In this document: positions 25,617 to 34,243 of the stretch, piece by piece | How the letters are laid out: every line of letters starts with the position of its first letter | Position numbering within the stretch: the first letter of the stretch is position 1 | From: Cohnella rhizoplanae | Lineage (GTDB): Bacteria > Bacillota > Bacilli > Paenibacillales > Paenibacillaceae | Length of the DNA stretch: 46,050 nucleotides | Direction of reading: 5' to 3' | Assembly (NCBI RefSeq): GCF_948329515.1 | Contig: NZ_CAOJCN010000033.1 | Location: 1-46,050, forward strand | Notes under the pieces: model-generated | Database searches by the model: none | What the model saw: only the letters and a program-made list of their open reading frames with translations | Told to the model about the DNA's origin: nothing | Made by a program: the position numbers and the translations under genes

Positions 25617-26177
25617 ATGGCGAGTATGCAGCTGCGCGGCAGAAGCATGAAGGAATATATAAGGTTCGGCTACCGGGTACTGCGCGGCGCGCTGTTCCGG
25701 CGGAAGACCGACGGCTGCGGCCGGCTGCTGCGGGTATGCGGCGCCGTGACGGTGTCCAAGGCGAGGCGGGCCCGGCTCTTGCTGGGCAGCCACGTCATCC
25801 TGTACCGGGATATCGGGCTCTTCCTGGACGCCGAGGGCGCCGTCGTCGAGATCGGCGACCATACGTTCCTGAACCGCAGGAGCGAGATCATGTGCAAGCG
25901 GCATGTCAAGATCGGCAGCCACTGCGCCATCTCGTGGGACGTGACGATCACGGATACCGACTACCATGCGCTGGAAGGGACGGAGACGACCCGGCCGGTC
26001 TCGATCGGGGACCGGGTGTGGATCGGCAGCCGGGCCACGATCCTAAAGGGCGTCACGATCGGCGAAGGCGCCGTCGTCGCCGCGGGGGCGGTCGTCTCGA
26101 AGGACGTGCCGCCGCGCGCCCTCGTGGCCGGCGTCCCGGCGCGGATCGTCCGCGAGAACGTGAGCTGGTCCCTATGA
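25617..26177 (+). CDS. Left-handed beta-helix O-acetyltransferase (serine O-acetyltransferase-like)
   Basis: This acyltransferase of about 186 aa has hexapeptide repeats forming a left-handed beta helix. It shows VVEIGDHTFLNRRSEI, VKIGSHCAISWDVTITDTDYH (catalytic His), then VSIGDRVWIGSRATILKGVTI and the C-terminal GEGAVVAAGAVVSKDVPP. In EPS operons such enzymes acetylate sugars of the repeat unit. ATG 25617 follows GGAAGG with good spacing; ATG 25596, seven codons upstream, is an alternative. Confidence 0.85.
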   Translation: MASMQLRGRSMKEYIRFGYRVLRGALFRRKTDGCGRLLRVCGAVTVSKARRARLLLGSHVILYRDIGLFLDAEGAVVEIGDHTFLNRRSEIMCKRHVKIGSHCAISWDVTITDTDYHALEGTETTRPVSIGDRVWIGSRATILKGVTIGEGAVVAAGAVVSKDVPPRALVAGVPARIVRENVSWSL

Positions 26178-26217
26178 GGACAGCTACGCAAGATACAAGC
26201 GCGAAGGAGACTAACCG

Positions 26218-27198
26218 ATGAAAATCGCGACCATGCCGGCTCACCCCATGGATGAGCTGAAAAACCGGCTGAGGCTGATATTGAACGTCATTCCGCCCGG
26301 CTCGAACATCATTTATATCGACTACCCCGTATACGCCAACGGCGGCGACATGCTGATCATGAAGGGGACGGAAGCCTTCTTCAAGGATAACGGCATCCGC
26401 GTCCGGGCGCGGTACAGCACGGTGGACTTCCCGCACGGGCTCGCCGTGCCGAAGGACCACATCCTCGTGCTGCAGGGCGGCGGCAACTTCGGCGATCTGT
26501 ACCCCGTGCACCAGAAGCTGCGCGAGCGGGTCGTCGCCAGCTATCCGAAGCACCGCGTCGTCATCCTGCCGCAGACGATCTATTACAAGGATCCGCGCGA
26601 GCTCGACCGGACGGCGGACATCCTGAACCGTCACGGCGACGTGCATCTCTACGTGCGGGATACATTGTCGCTGGAGCTGGCGCGCGGCAAGTTCGGACGC
26701 TGCGGCGTCTACCTGTCGCCGGACATGGCGCATCAGCTGTGGCCGATCCGCGGGAACGCCGAGCCGGAGCGGGAGCTGCTCCGCTTTCTCCGCACCGACG
26801 TCGAGAAGACGGCCGGGCAGGAGCGGCTGGCGGAGGACGGCGCGTCCGGCGACGAGATGGACTGGGCGACGCTGTTCAGCCGTACGGAGCAGCGGTCGAT
26901 CCGCGCGTTCGGCAAAGTGCTGCGCATCTCGGGCGGCAAGCTGCCGATGGGCAAGATCTGGAGCAGGTATACGGATCGGCTCGTGAACAAGACGATCGGC
27001 CGGTTCGCGCAGTACCGGACGGTGCAGACCTCGAGACTCCACGGGCACATCCTGTCCTGCCTCATGGACAAGCCCAACGTGCTGATCGACAACGCCTACG
27101 GAAAGAATGCCAACTACTACCGCACCTGGACCCAGAGCATCTCATCCGCCAAGCTGCTGTCTGCGCCGGCGGACCAGCAGAACGGAGGGACGGCATGA
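26218..27198 (+). CDS. Polysaccharide pyruvyl transferase family protein (EpsO-like)
   Basis: The 326-aa GT-B-like enzyme transfers pyruvate from PEP to make ketal-linked pyruvylated sugars, adding negative charge to the polymer. Motifs include NGGDMLIMKGTEAFFKDN, HILVLQGGGNFGDLYPVH, VVILPQTIYYKD, and the C-terminal VQTSRLHGHILSCLMDKPNVL. All are typical of the EpsO/CsaB family. ATG 26218 has GAAGGAGA upstream. It overlaps manC by 4 bp. Confidence 0.88.
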   Translation: MKIATMPAHPMDELKNRLRLILNVIPPGSNIIYIDYPVYANGGDMLIMKGTEAFFKDNGIRVRARYSTVDFPHGLAVPKDHILVLQGGGNFGDLYPVHQKLRERVVASYPKHRVVILPQTIYYKDPRELDRTADILNRHGDVHLYVRDTLSLELARGKFGRCGVYLSPDMAHQLWPIRGNAEPERELLRFLRTDVEKTAGQERLAEDGASGDEMDWATLFSRTEQRSIRAFGKVLRISGGKLPMGKIWSRYTDRLVNKTIGRFAQYRTVQTSRLHGHILSCLMDKPNVLIDNAYGKNANYYRTWTQSISSAKLLSAPADQQNGGTA

Positions 27199-28589
27199 AG
27201 ATCGTTCTCTTGTCGGGCGGCTCGGGCAAGCGGCTGTGGCCGCTGTCCAACGACTCCCGCTCCAAGCAGTTCCTGAAGGTGCTGCAGGACCCGCAGGGCC
27301 GGCCGGAGTCGATGATCCAGCGCGTATGGCGCCAGCTCGGCGACGCCGGACTGCAGGACCATGCCTACGTGGCGACGGGCAAGTCCCAGGTCGAGATCCT
27401 GTACGGCCAGCTCGGCAGCGACGTCCGCCTGATCGCGGAGCCGTCGCGCCGGGACACCTTTCCGGCCATCGCGCTGGCGGCGACGTACCTGTACGCCATG
27501 GAGGGCGTGAGCCTCTCCGAGACGGTGGTCGTCATGCCGGTCGACCCGTACGTCGACGGCCGCTTCTTCACGGAGCTCGCGCGGCTCGAGGAGGCGCTGG
27601 ACGCTTCCGGCGCGGATCTCGCGCTCGTCGGCGTGCAGCCGACCTACCCTTCCGAGAAATACGGCTATATCGTGCTGGGATCGGACGAGGCCGCCGAAGA
27701 CCGAGGGGGATCGTACCTGACCGTCCGCGGCTTCCGCGAGAAACCGGCCCAGGCGGACGCCGAGGCGATGATCGCGGACGGCGCGCTGTGGAACTGCGGC
27801 GTGTTCGCGTTCAAGCTCAACTTCCTCATCAACATCCTGATCGCCCACGAGCTGCCGATCCAGTACGAGGAGATGGCGAAGCGCTACGGCACGCTGCCGC
27901 AGATCAGCTTTGACTACGAGGTCGTCGAGAAGGCGAACCGGATCGCGGCGGTCCGCTACGACGGGAGCTGGAAAGATCTCGGCACCTGGAACACGCTTAC
28001 CGAGGAGATCGAAGCGCCGCTGACCGGCAAAGGCATGATCTCGGCGCAGACGCGGGGCTCCCACGTCATCAACGAGCTGGACGTGCCGATCGCCGTGCTC
28101 GGTCTGTCGGACGTCATCGTGGCGGCGAGCCCGGACGGCATCCTCGTGGCGGACAAGGCGCTGAGCCCTATGGTCAAGGACCTGCTGAAGTCCTCGGAGC
28201 AGCGCCCGATGTACGAGGAGCGGCGCTGGGGACGGTATCGCGTGCTCGACTACGCGGTCTTCCCGGACGGCCGGGAGGTGCTGACCAAGCGGATCTTCAT
28301 CGCCGCGGGCCGCAACCTGAGCTATCAATACCACAGCCTGCGGGACGAAGTATGGACCGTGATGGCGGGCAGCGGCACCTTTGTATTAAACGGACGGATG
28401 TCGGCGATCGCCGCCGGCGACGTGCTGCGGATCCCCAAGGAGAGCATGCACAGCGTGCGGGCGGAGCTGGACCTCGAGATCATCGAAGTGCAGACGGGGA
28501 CGCTCCTGATCGAGGAGGATATCGTCCGGCTGGAGCTGGATTGGGGAGAGATCGCGGAACTTTGCGAGACACAGGAGGGCTTCATTTGA
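27195..28589 (+). CDS. manC: Mannose-1-phosphate guanylyltransferase / mannose-6-phosphate isomerase
   Basis: This 464-aa bifunctional enzyme has a nucleotidyltransferase domain first (LSGGSGKRLWPLSNDSRSKQF, VMPVDPYV, FREKP, WNCGVFAFK, GSWKDLGTW). A C-terminal cupin of the type II PMI family follows (RRWGRYRVLD, LSYQYHSLRDEVWTVMAGSG, IPKESMHSV, EVQTG). It makes GDP-mannose, so mannose or a derivative such as fucose may be a component of the EPS. ATG 27195 overlaps the previous stop. The final TGA overlaps the TTG start of the dehydrogenase. Confidence 0.92.
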   Translation: MKIVLLSGGSGKRLWPLSNDSRSKQFLKVLQDPQGRPESMIQRVWRQLGDAGLQDHAYVATGKSQVEILYGQLGSDVRLIAEPSRRDTFPAIALAATYLYAMEGVSLSETVVVMPVDPYVDGRFFTELARLEEALDASGADLALVGVQPTYPSEKYGYIVLGSDEAAEDRGGSYLTVRGFREKPAQADAEAMIADGALWNCGVFAFKLNFLINILIAHELPIQYEEMAKRYGTLPQISFDYEVVEKANRIAAVRYDGSWKDLGTWNTLTEEIEAPLTGKGMISAQTRGSHVINELDVPIAVLGLSDVIVAASPDGILVADKALSPMVKDLLKSSEQRPMYEERRWGRYRVLDYAVFPDGREVLTKRIFIAAGRNLSYQYHSLRDEVWTVMAGSGTFVLNGRMSAIAAGDVLRIPKESMHSVRAELDLEIIEVQTGTLLIEEDIVRLELDWGEIAELCETQEGFI

Positions 28590-29926
28590 AAATCGCGGTA
28601 ATAGGCACCGGTTACGTCGGGCTCGTGTCGGGCATCTGCTACGCCGAGCTCGGTCACGAGGTCGTGTGCGTCGACAAGGATCCGTACAAGATCGCCACGC
28701 TGCAGAGCGGGGGCATCCCGATCTACGAGCCCGGACTCGAGGCGCTGTCGCAAAAGGGCGTCGCGGCCGGACGGCTGCAATATACGCACGATCTGCGGGC
28801 AGCGGTCCGCGGCGCCGATCTGGTCGTCATCGCGGTCGGCACGCCGCCGCTGCCGAGCGGCCAGGCGGATCTCTCCTATATCGACGCGGCGGCCGCCGAG
28901 ATCGCGGACGCGCTCGCGGGCTATGCGATCGTCGCGGTCAAGAGCACCGTGCCCGTCGGCACGAACGAGCGGGTGCGCGATCTGATCCGCGCGCGGACCG
29001 CCGTGCCGTTCGACAGCGTGTCGCTGCCCGAGTTCCTGCGCGAAGGCTCGGCCGTGCGCGATACGCTCGAGCCGGACCGGGTCGTCATCGGCGCGGACGC
29101 CCCGGCTGCGGCCGAGCGGATCGCCGAGCTGCACCGGCCGCTCACGCGGAACATCATGGTGACGGACATCCGCAGCGCGGAGATGCTCAAGTACGCGTCC
29201 AACGCGTTTCTCGCGACCAAGATCTCCTTCATCAACGAGATCGCCAACATCTGCGAGAAGGTCGGCGCGGACGTCACCGAGGTCGCCGCCGGCATGGGCT
29301 TCGACCGCAGGATCGGCCCGGCGTTCCTCGGCGCGGGCATCGGCTACGGCGGCTCGTGCTTCCCCAAGGACACGCGGGCGCTCATCCAGATCGCCGGCCA
29401 CGTTGAGTACGAGTTCAAGCTGCTGCGCTCGGTCGTCGAGGTGAACCAGGACCAGCGCATGCGCATCGTGCGCAAGTTGGAGACGATCTTCGGCGGCGAG
29501 CTCCGGGGCAAGACGGTCGCGGTATGGGGGCTGTCGTTCAAGCCCGACACGGACGACGTCCGCGAATCGCCGGCGCTCGAGATCATGCGGCATCTGGTCG
29601 ACGCCGGCGTGCGAGTGAGGGCCTATGATCCGATCGCGACGCCGGCCTTCCGCAGCCTGTTCGGCGACGGGGGCGTCGTCTGGTGCGACGGGGCGCTCGA
29701 AGCCGCGAGCGGCGCGGACGCCCTGTGCCTCCTGACCGAGTGGCAGGAGTTCGCGCGTACCGATCTGCGGCAGCTGCAGGAGACGCTGCGCCAGCCGATC
29801 CTGATCGACGGGCGCAACGTGTTCAAGGAAGCGGACCTCGCCGGCACGGCGTTCGTCTACTATTCGATCGGCCGCCCGAGCTTGAACCAGGGCGTCAGAG
29901 AGGAGATGCCGATCCTCCCCTTCTAG
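28586..29926 (+). CDS. ugd: UDP-glucose 6-dehydrogenase
   Basis: The 446-aa NAD-dependent enzyme oxidises UDP-glucose to UDP-glucuronate, so the EPS is probably acidic. It has the NAD-binding IAVIGTGYVGLVSGICYAELGH at the start, VAVKSTVPVGT, PEFLREGSAV, and catalytic Cys at about residue 258 in GYGGSCFPKDT. The C-terminal domain has VWGLSFKPDTDDVRESPA. The start is TTG 28586, overlapping the manC stop (TTGA), with AGGAGGG six bases upstream. BY-kinases commonly phosphorylate this enzyme. Confidence 0.93.
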   Translation: MKIAVIGTGYVGLVSGICYAELGHEVVCVDKDPYKIATLQSGGIPIYEPGLEALSQKGVAAGRLQYTHDLRAAVRGADLVVIAVGTPPLPSGQADLSYIDAAAAEIADALAGYAIVAVKSTVPVGTNERVRDLIRARTAVPFDSVSLPEFLREGSAVRDTLEPDRVVIGADAPAAAERIAELHRPLTRNIMVTDIRSAEMLKYASNAFLATKISFINEIANICEKVGADVTEVAAGMGFDRRIGPAFLGAGIGYGGSCFPKDTRALIQIAGHVEYEFKLLRSVVEVNQDQRMRIVRKLETIFGGELRGKTVAVWGLSFKPDTDDVRESPALEIMRHLVDAGVRVRAYDPIATPAFRSLFGDGGVVWCDGALEAASGADALCLLTEWQEFARTDLRQLQETLRQPILIDGRNVFKEADLAGTAFVYYSIGRPSLNQGVREEMPILPF

Positions 29927-29953
29927 CGGGAGGTCCGGCAGGAGCTTGTCATC

Positions 29954-32872
29954 ATGAAAAGAAAAACGGCCTGGCTCCTGACCTATGGTCTGCTGATCGT
30001 ACTGCTGCCCGCGCACTCGCACGGGGACAGTCCGGCCGGCTATGTCATCGAGGTCGACGACCTCGCGGATTGGACGCAGACTTTCTCGCATTCCGGCAAG
30101 CTCGCCCTGCGCACCGTCGCCGGCAACGCGGCGGATCCGACCCGCCTCGCGGGCAGCGGAGCGGGGGGCGAATCCCTCGTCTACCGGGCGGAGGAATTGC
30201 TCCGGTCGTTCTCGGTCCGCACCTACGGACAGGCGGACGGCAAGACGGACGGACTGAAGTTCCTCGTCTCCGCGGACGGCAAGACGTACCGGAGCGTGAC
30301 GCCCGACGTGCACGAGACGCCCGGCAAGCCTTCGGCCGTCACGTACGCGTCGAGAGGCTTCCCGGTCGGCACGAGGTATCTGAAGATCGTGTTCGAGGGC
30401 GGCGACGCGGCGGCATCGCCCGAGATCGGCGAAGTGGCGCTGAACGGGAGCGCCCGCGCGCCGGCCAGCAAGCCGTCGGGACCGGTGCTCTACGGCAGCA
30501 TGATCCTGCTGAATCCGGATAAAGCCGGCGATACCGTCTACTACACGACGGACGGCAGCGATCCGCGCACGTCGAAGACGCGCAAGACGTACGGCGCGCC
30601 GATCCCGATCGAGCGCGAGACGGTGCTGAAGACGGCGTCCGGCGGGGGCGCGTCCGCGATCGCTGCGGTGTCCACGTATACGTACTCGCCGTACCCGCTC
30701 GCCGCGCCGCCGCCCGGGATCGACGATCCGCTGGAGGGTTTCGCGCTGACGGAGACGCGCGCCAACGTATATGCGGCACAGGACAATCCGAACTACTACG
30801 GAGGCGACGGGAACCGGGCGGTCCGCGCTACGCTGTCGCCGGGACTGCTCGTCTACCGCGCCGAGTACGACATGACCTCGTTCGCCGTGCGAAGCTACTA
30901 TTTTGCGGGCCTGCCGCTCGAGAAGCTGAAGTTCTACGTCTCTCCGGACGGCAAGCAGTACAGCGAGGTCGCCGCCGACGCTTATCCCTCGGGCTATCCC
31001 GTGAACAACTGGCAGCCTTACGCTTACGAGAACATGGCCCTGCCCAAGGGCACGCGCTATCTCAAGGTCGAGCTGCTCGGCAAGAACAAATCCTGGACGC
31101 CGCAGGTGTCCGAGCTCGAGATCAACCTGAACACGGCGTCGGTCACGCTGGCGACGTCCAAGACGTCCGGCGGCATGCAGGCCGCGCTCGACACGGCGAC
31201 GTCCGGCGCCCGCATCTACTATCGGCTGAACAAGGGCGCCGATTATGTGCCGTATACCGTGCCGATCAAGCTGAAGGGCTACAACCAGCTGGAAGCCTAT
31301 GCGGTCAGGGACGGTCTCCAGCCGAGTCCGATCCGGAGCTATTCGGTGAATGCCAGCGACGACGTGCAGCTCGACCGGTTCGGCCAGATGGAGGTGGCGA
31401 GCTTCGCGGGCAAGGTGACGTCGGAGGCCCAGCTCGCGGCGGACCTGCTGGCGGACGCCGCTTACTACGGCGGCCTGCAGGCGCCGTCCGGCCGCGACGA
31501 TTACGGCGGAATGGCCGGCAGCAAGGACAAGTACGGCCTCAAGGCGACCGGATTTTTCGCGATCCAGCGGATCAGGGGACGGCCGGTCATGACGACGCCC
31601 GCGGGCAACGCGTACTTCAGCCTCGCGGTCAACGGGGTGACGGCCAACGAGACGTATTCCCTCGTCAAGGGACGGGAGACCAAGTACGAGTCCGTGCCGC
31701 CTTACGCCGGCGAGTACAAGCCCGCCTATACCGGGACCGACAGCTTCTCTTTTTTCGTGGCCAACAAGTACCGCAAGACCGGCGTCTTCCCGTCCGAGCA
31801 CGATATCTACATGGAGGCGATCGGCAGGCTGCAAAAGTGGGGCTTCAACGGCATCGGCGGCTTCTCGCCCGAGAAGTACGGCGAAGAAGGATTGTTCCCA
31901 TACACCCGTATGCTGCCGCTGGAGGGGATCGCCGGGGCCAAGATCGACGGCCTGTCGATCTTCGACATCTACGCGCCTGGCGTGGAGACCAAGCTGGACC
32001 AGGCGTTCGCGCAGGCGGTGGCCCCGCACGAGGACGATCCGATGCTCGTCGGCTACTTCGTCGGCAATGAATACGACTTTCACAGGTTCTATCAGGTCGT
32101 GCCTAACCTGAAGGCGAGCAAGGCGGCCATCAAGGGCAAGCTGGTCGAGCGGCTCAAGGCGAAGTACGGCACGGTCGCGGCGTTCAACAAGGCGTGGAAA
32201 ACGAACTTCGTCTCGCTCGACAGCCTGAAAGAGGCCAAGCTGCCGCTGAATACGAAGGAAGCCTGGGCGGATATGAACGCGCTGTTCGCGGACTATCTCG
32301 ACCGGTTCTACGGTACGGTGTCGCGGTTGTACCGCAAGTACGACGCCAACCACCTGCTGCTCGGCGACCGCTGGACCGTGACGGCCTTCCGCGACGACAA
32401 GATCCGCGGCATGCTCGCCGCGGCGGAGGGCAAGTACGCGGACGTGATCAGCCTCAACTACTACTCTTCCAAGATCGAGACGGAATTGCTGAAGGATCTG
32501 TACGCCAAATCCGGCAAGCCGATCCTTATGAGCGAATTCGGCTACGGCACGGCGGAGCAGGGACTCGAGCAGCTCATCAAAAACACGGCGGCGAACCAGA
32601 CGCAGCGCGGCCAGCGGTACCGGAACTACGTGGAGGGCGTCGCGGCGCTGCCGTACGTCGTCGGGGCCAACGTGTTCAACTACGTGGACCAGGCGGGGCT
32701 CGGCCGGTACTGGCAGGGACAGTGGGGCGAGCACTACAACTCGGGTCTCGTCAACGTCGCGGACCGTCCGTACAAGGACTACGTCGCCGCGGCCAAGAAG
32801 ACGAACGACGACATCTACAAGGTCATGTTCGGCGAACGGGCCAAGTTTTTCTTCGATTTCGGCAAGAAGTAG
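29954..32872 (+). CDS. Secreted agarase/beta-galactosidase-like glycosidase
   Basis: This 972-aa extracellular protein has a signal peptide (MKRKTAWLLTYGLLIVLLPAHS) at residues 1-23. A first beta-sandwich domain covers about 25-175. A CHB_HEX_C-like segment (VYYTTDGSDPRTS) is near 195, a second sandwich is at about 250-390, and another chitobiase-like segment is near 400-455. The C-terminal ~500 residues form a TIM-barrel domain: GFNGIGGF, YFVGNEYDFH (likely acid/base Glu), LGDRWTV, VISLNYYS, and PILMSEFGYG (likely nucleophile Glu). This resembles GH50-type agarases and related galactosidases. Its position after the EPS genes suggests a role in trimming or releasing the polymer. Confidence 0.75.
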   Translation: MKRKTAWLLTYGLLIVLLPAHSHGDSPAGYVIEVDDLADWTQTFSHSGKLALRTVAGNAADPTRLAGSGAGGESLVYRAEELLRSFSVRTYGQADGKTDGLKFLVSADGKTYRSVTPDVHETPGKPSAVTYASRGFPVGTRYLKIVFEGGDAAASPEIGEVALNGSARAPASKPSGPVLYGSMILLNPDKAGDTVYYTTDGSDPRTSKTRKTYGAPIPIERETVLKTASGGGASAIAAVSTYTYSPYPLAAPPPGIDDPLEGFALTETRANVYAAQDNPNYYGGDGNRAVRATLSPGLLVYRAEYDMTSFAVRSYYFAGLPLEKLKFYVSPDGKQYSEVAADAYPSGYPVNNWQPYAYENMALPKGTRYLKVELLGKNKSWTPQVSELEINLNTASVTLATSKTSGGMQAALDTATSGARIYYRLNKGADYVPYTVPIKLKGYNQLEAYAVRDGLQPSPIRSYSVNASDDVQLDRFGQMEVASFAGKVTSEAQLAADLLADAAYYGGLQAPSGRDDYGGMAGSKDKYGLKATGFFAIQRIRGRPVMTTPAGNAYFSLAVNGVTANETYSLVKGRETKYESVPPYAGEYKPAYTGTDSFSFFVANKYRKTGVFPSEHDIYMEAIGRLQKWGFNGIGGFSPEKYGEEGLFPYTRMLPLEGIAGAKIDGLSIFDIYAPGVETKLDQAFAQAVAPHEDDPMLVGYFVGNEYDFHRFYQVVPNLKASKAAIKGKLVERLKAKYGTVAAFNKAWKTNFVSLDSLKEAKLPLNTKEAWADMNALFADYLDRFYGTVSRLYRKYDANHLLLGDRWTVTAFRDDKIRGMLAAAEGKYADVISLNYYSSKIETELLKDLYAKSGKPILMSEFGYGTAEQGLEQLIKNTAANQTQRGQRYRNYVEGVAALPYVVGANVFNYVDQAGLGRYWQGQWGEHYNSGLVNVADRPYKDYVAAAKKTNDDIYKVMFGERAKFFFDFGKK

Positions 32873-32965
32873 GGCGCCGTAAGGCGAAGGATCGGCAAGA
32901 ACGAAAGGCCTAGCAAGAAAGAAAGGTCCGCAATACGGTTCCCAGTCGATAAGGAGGCGCCGAGA

Positions 32966-34243
32966 ATGGTCGACGCGCAAGGCAACAATCTGGTATTCCT
33001 GCTCTGCACGCCGCGGAGCGGCAGCTCCCTGGCCACGGTCATGCTGCAAAATCACAGCAGGCTGTTCGCCGCGCAGGAGATGTGGTTCCTGATGAGCCTG
33101 CTCGACCTGAAGGCGCCCCAGCGGCGGGCCTACGGGGGCGGACCGATCCTCGAGCGGTTCTTCGGCGGCGTGCTGCCGGACGAAGCGTTCGAGAAGGCTT
33201 GCCGGGCGTTCGCGGTCGAAGCCTACAACGGCCTGCTGCGAGGCGGCGGGGGTGCGGACATGATCGTCGACAAGTCGCCGAGATACTACTACCTGCTCGA
33301 GTTCATCGACGCGCTGTTCCCGCGGTCCCGTCGCATCTGGCTCGTCCGCAATCCGCTGGCGGTGCTCGCCTCGTACAAGAAGCTCGGCGCCTCCCGCGGC
33401 GGCGCGGCGGATCTGGCAGGCATGCTGGAGGGCGCCGCGTTCGACATCAAGGCCGCGGATCTCACGATCGGGCTGATGCGCTACATGCGGTACTTCGCGA
33501 AGCCCGACCCGCTCGCGTACCGGCTTCGCTATGAGGCGCTCGTCGCCGACCCGCGCGGGGAGCTGGAGGGCGTATGCCGGTTCCTCGGCACGGCTTACGA
33601 GGAAGGAATGGAGCGCTACGGCGAGCGCATGGGAACGGCGAAGTCCGAGCTGTACTTCAGCATGGGCGTCGGGGATCCGAACGTCGCGGACCATGCGGCG
33701 CCGCACACGGACGCCGTCGACGCCTGGAAGGAGACGCTCACGAAGCGCGAGGCGGAGCTGTACGTCCGCCTGCTCGGGGCCGAGACCTTCGAGGCGCTCG
33801 GCTACGGCGAGGCGCTGGCGGAGGTCGAGCGCTGGACGGGCGTCCGCTTCGGGCGGGAGCCGGACGGGGCGATGCTGAAGCTGCGGGAGCGGCAGCTGGC
33901 GGAGGCGACCGGTTGCCGCTGGGAGCCGGAATATGCGATGCGCAGCGGGGGCGCTGGCGGAGCAGGCGGCGTTCTAGGCGTCAGCGGCGCTACCGGCGTC
34001 AGCGGCGCTCCGAGCGCCAGCGCCGCCCCGGCGGTCGCGGCCGACGATCAGGTGCGCCAGCTGCAGATGACCGTCCGCGCGCTGGAGATGCGCCTCGAAT
34101 CCGGCATCCGGGAGCAGCGTTATCTCCGCGCGCAGCTCGGGGCGATGAAGCGCAAGGCCGACTGGCTCAAGTCGGCGATCCCCTTCGGCAAGCGGCTGTC
34201 CCGGTTCGCGTCGGCCTACATGACCGGCGGAGGCAAGAAGTGA
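32966..34243 (+). CDS. PAPS-dependent sulfotransferase family protein
   Basis: This is a 425-aa predicted cytoplasmic O-sulfotransferase. The 5'-phosphosulfate-binding loop TPRSGSS is at residues 15-21 and the 3'-phosphate-binding RNPLAVLASY starts at 128. It has an extra C-terminal part: a Gly/Ala/Ser linker (about 330-360), then a coiled-coil stretch (QVRQLQMTVRALEMRLES) and a basic tail. The start has AAGGAGGCG upstream. Its stop overlaps the GTG of the lasso cyclase by 4 bp (GTGA), which ties it to the lasso cluster. The acceptor could be the lasso peptide or the EPS; the gene overlap favours the former, and an APS kinase lies at 41466. Confidence 0.82.
   Translation: MVDAQGNNLVFLLCTPRSGSSLATVMLQNHSRLFAAQEMWFLMSLLDLKAPQRRAYGGGPILERFFGGVLPDEAFEKACRAFAVEAYNGLLRGGGGADMIVDKSPRYYYLLEFIDALFPRSRRIWLVRNPLAVLASYKKLGASRGGAADLAGMLEGAAFDIKAADLTIGLMRYMRYFAKPDPLAYRLRYEALVADPRGELEGVCRFLGTAYEEGMERYGERMGTAKSELYFSMGVGDPNVADHAAPHTDAVDAWKETLTKREAELYVRLLGAETFEALGYGEALAEVERWTGVRFGREPDGAMLKLRERQLAEATGCRWEPEYAMRSGGAGGAGGVLGVSGATGVSGAPSASAAPAVAADDQVRQLQMTVRALEMRLESGIREQRYLRAQLGAMKRKADWLKSAIPFGKRLSRFASAYMTGGGKK

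Noticed and set aside
28325..33706. 1793-codon open frame on the minus strand
   Set aside because: It is antisense to manC, the dehydrogenase, the glycosidase and the sulfotransferase, which all have clear motifs. Arg/Val/Asp-rich translation and lack of domains are typical of antisense frames in GC-rich DNA.
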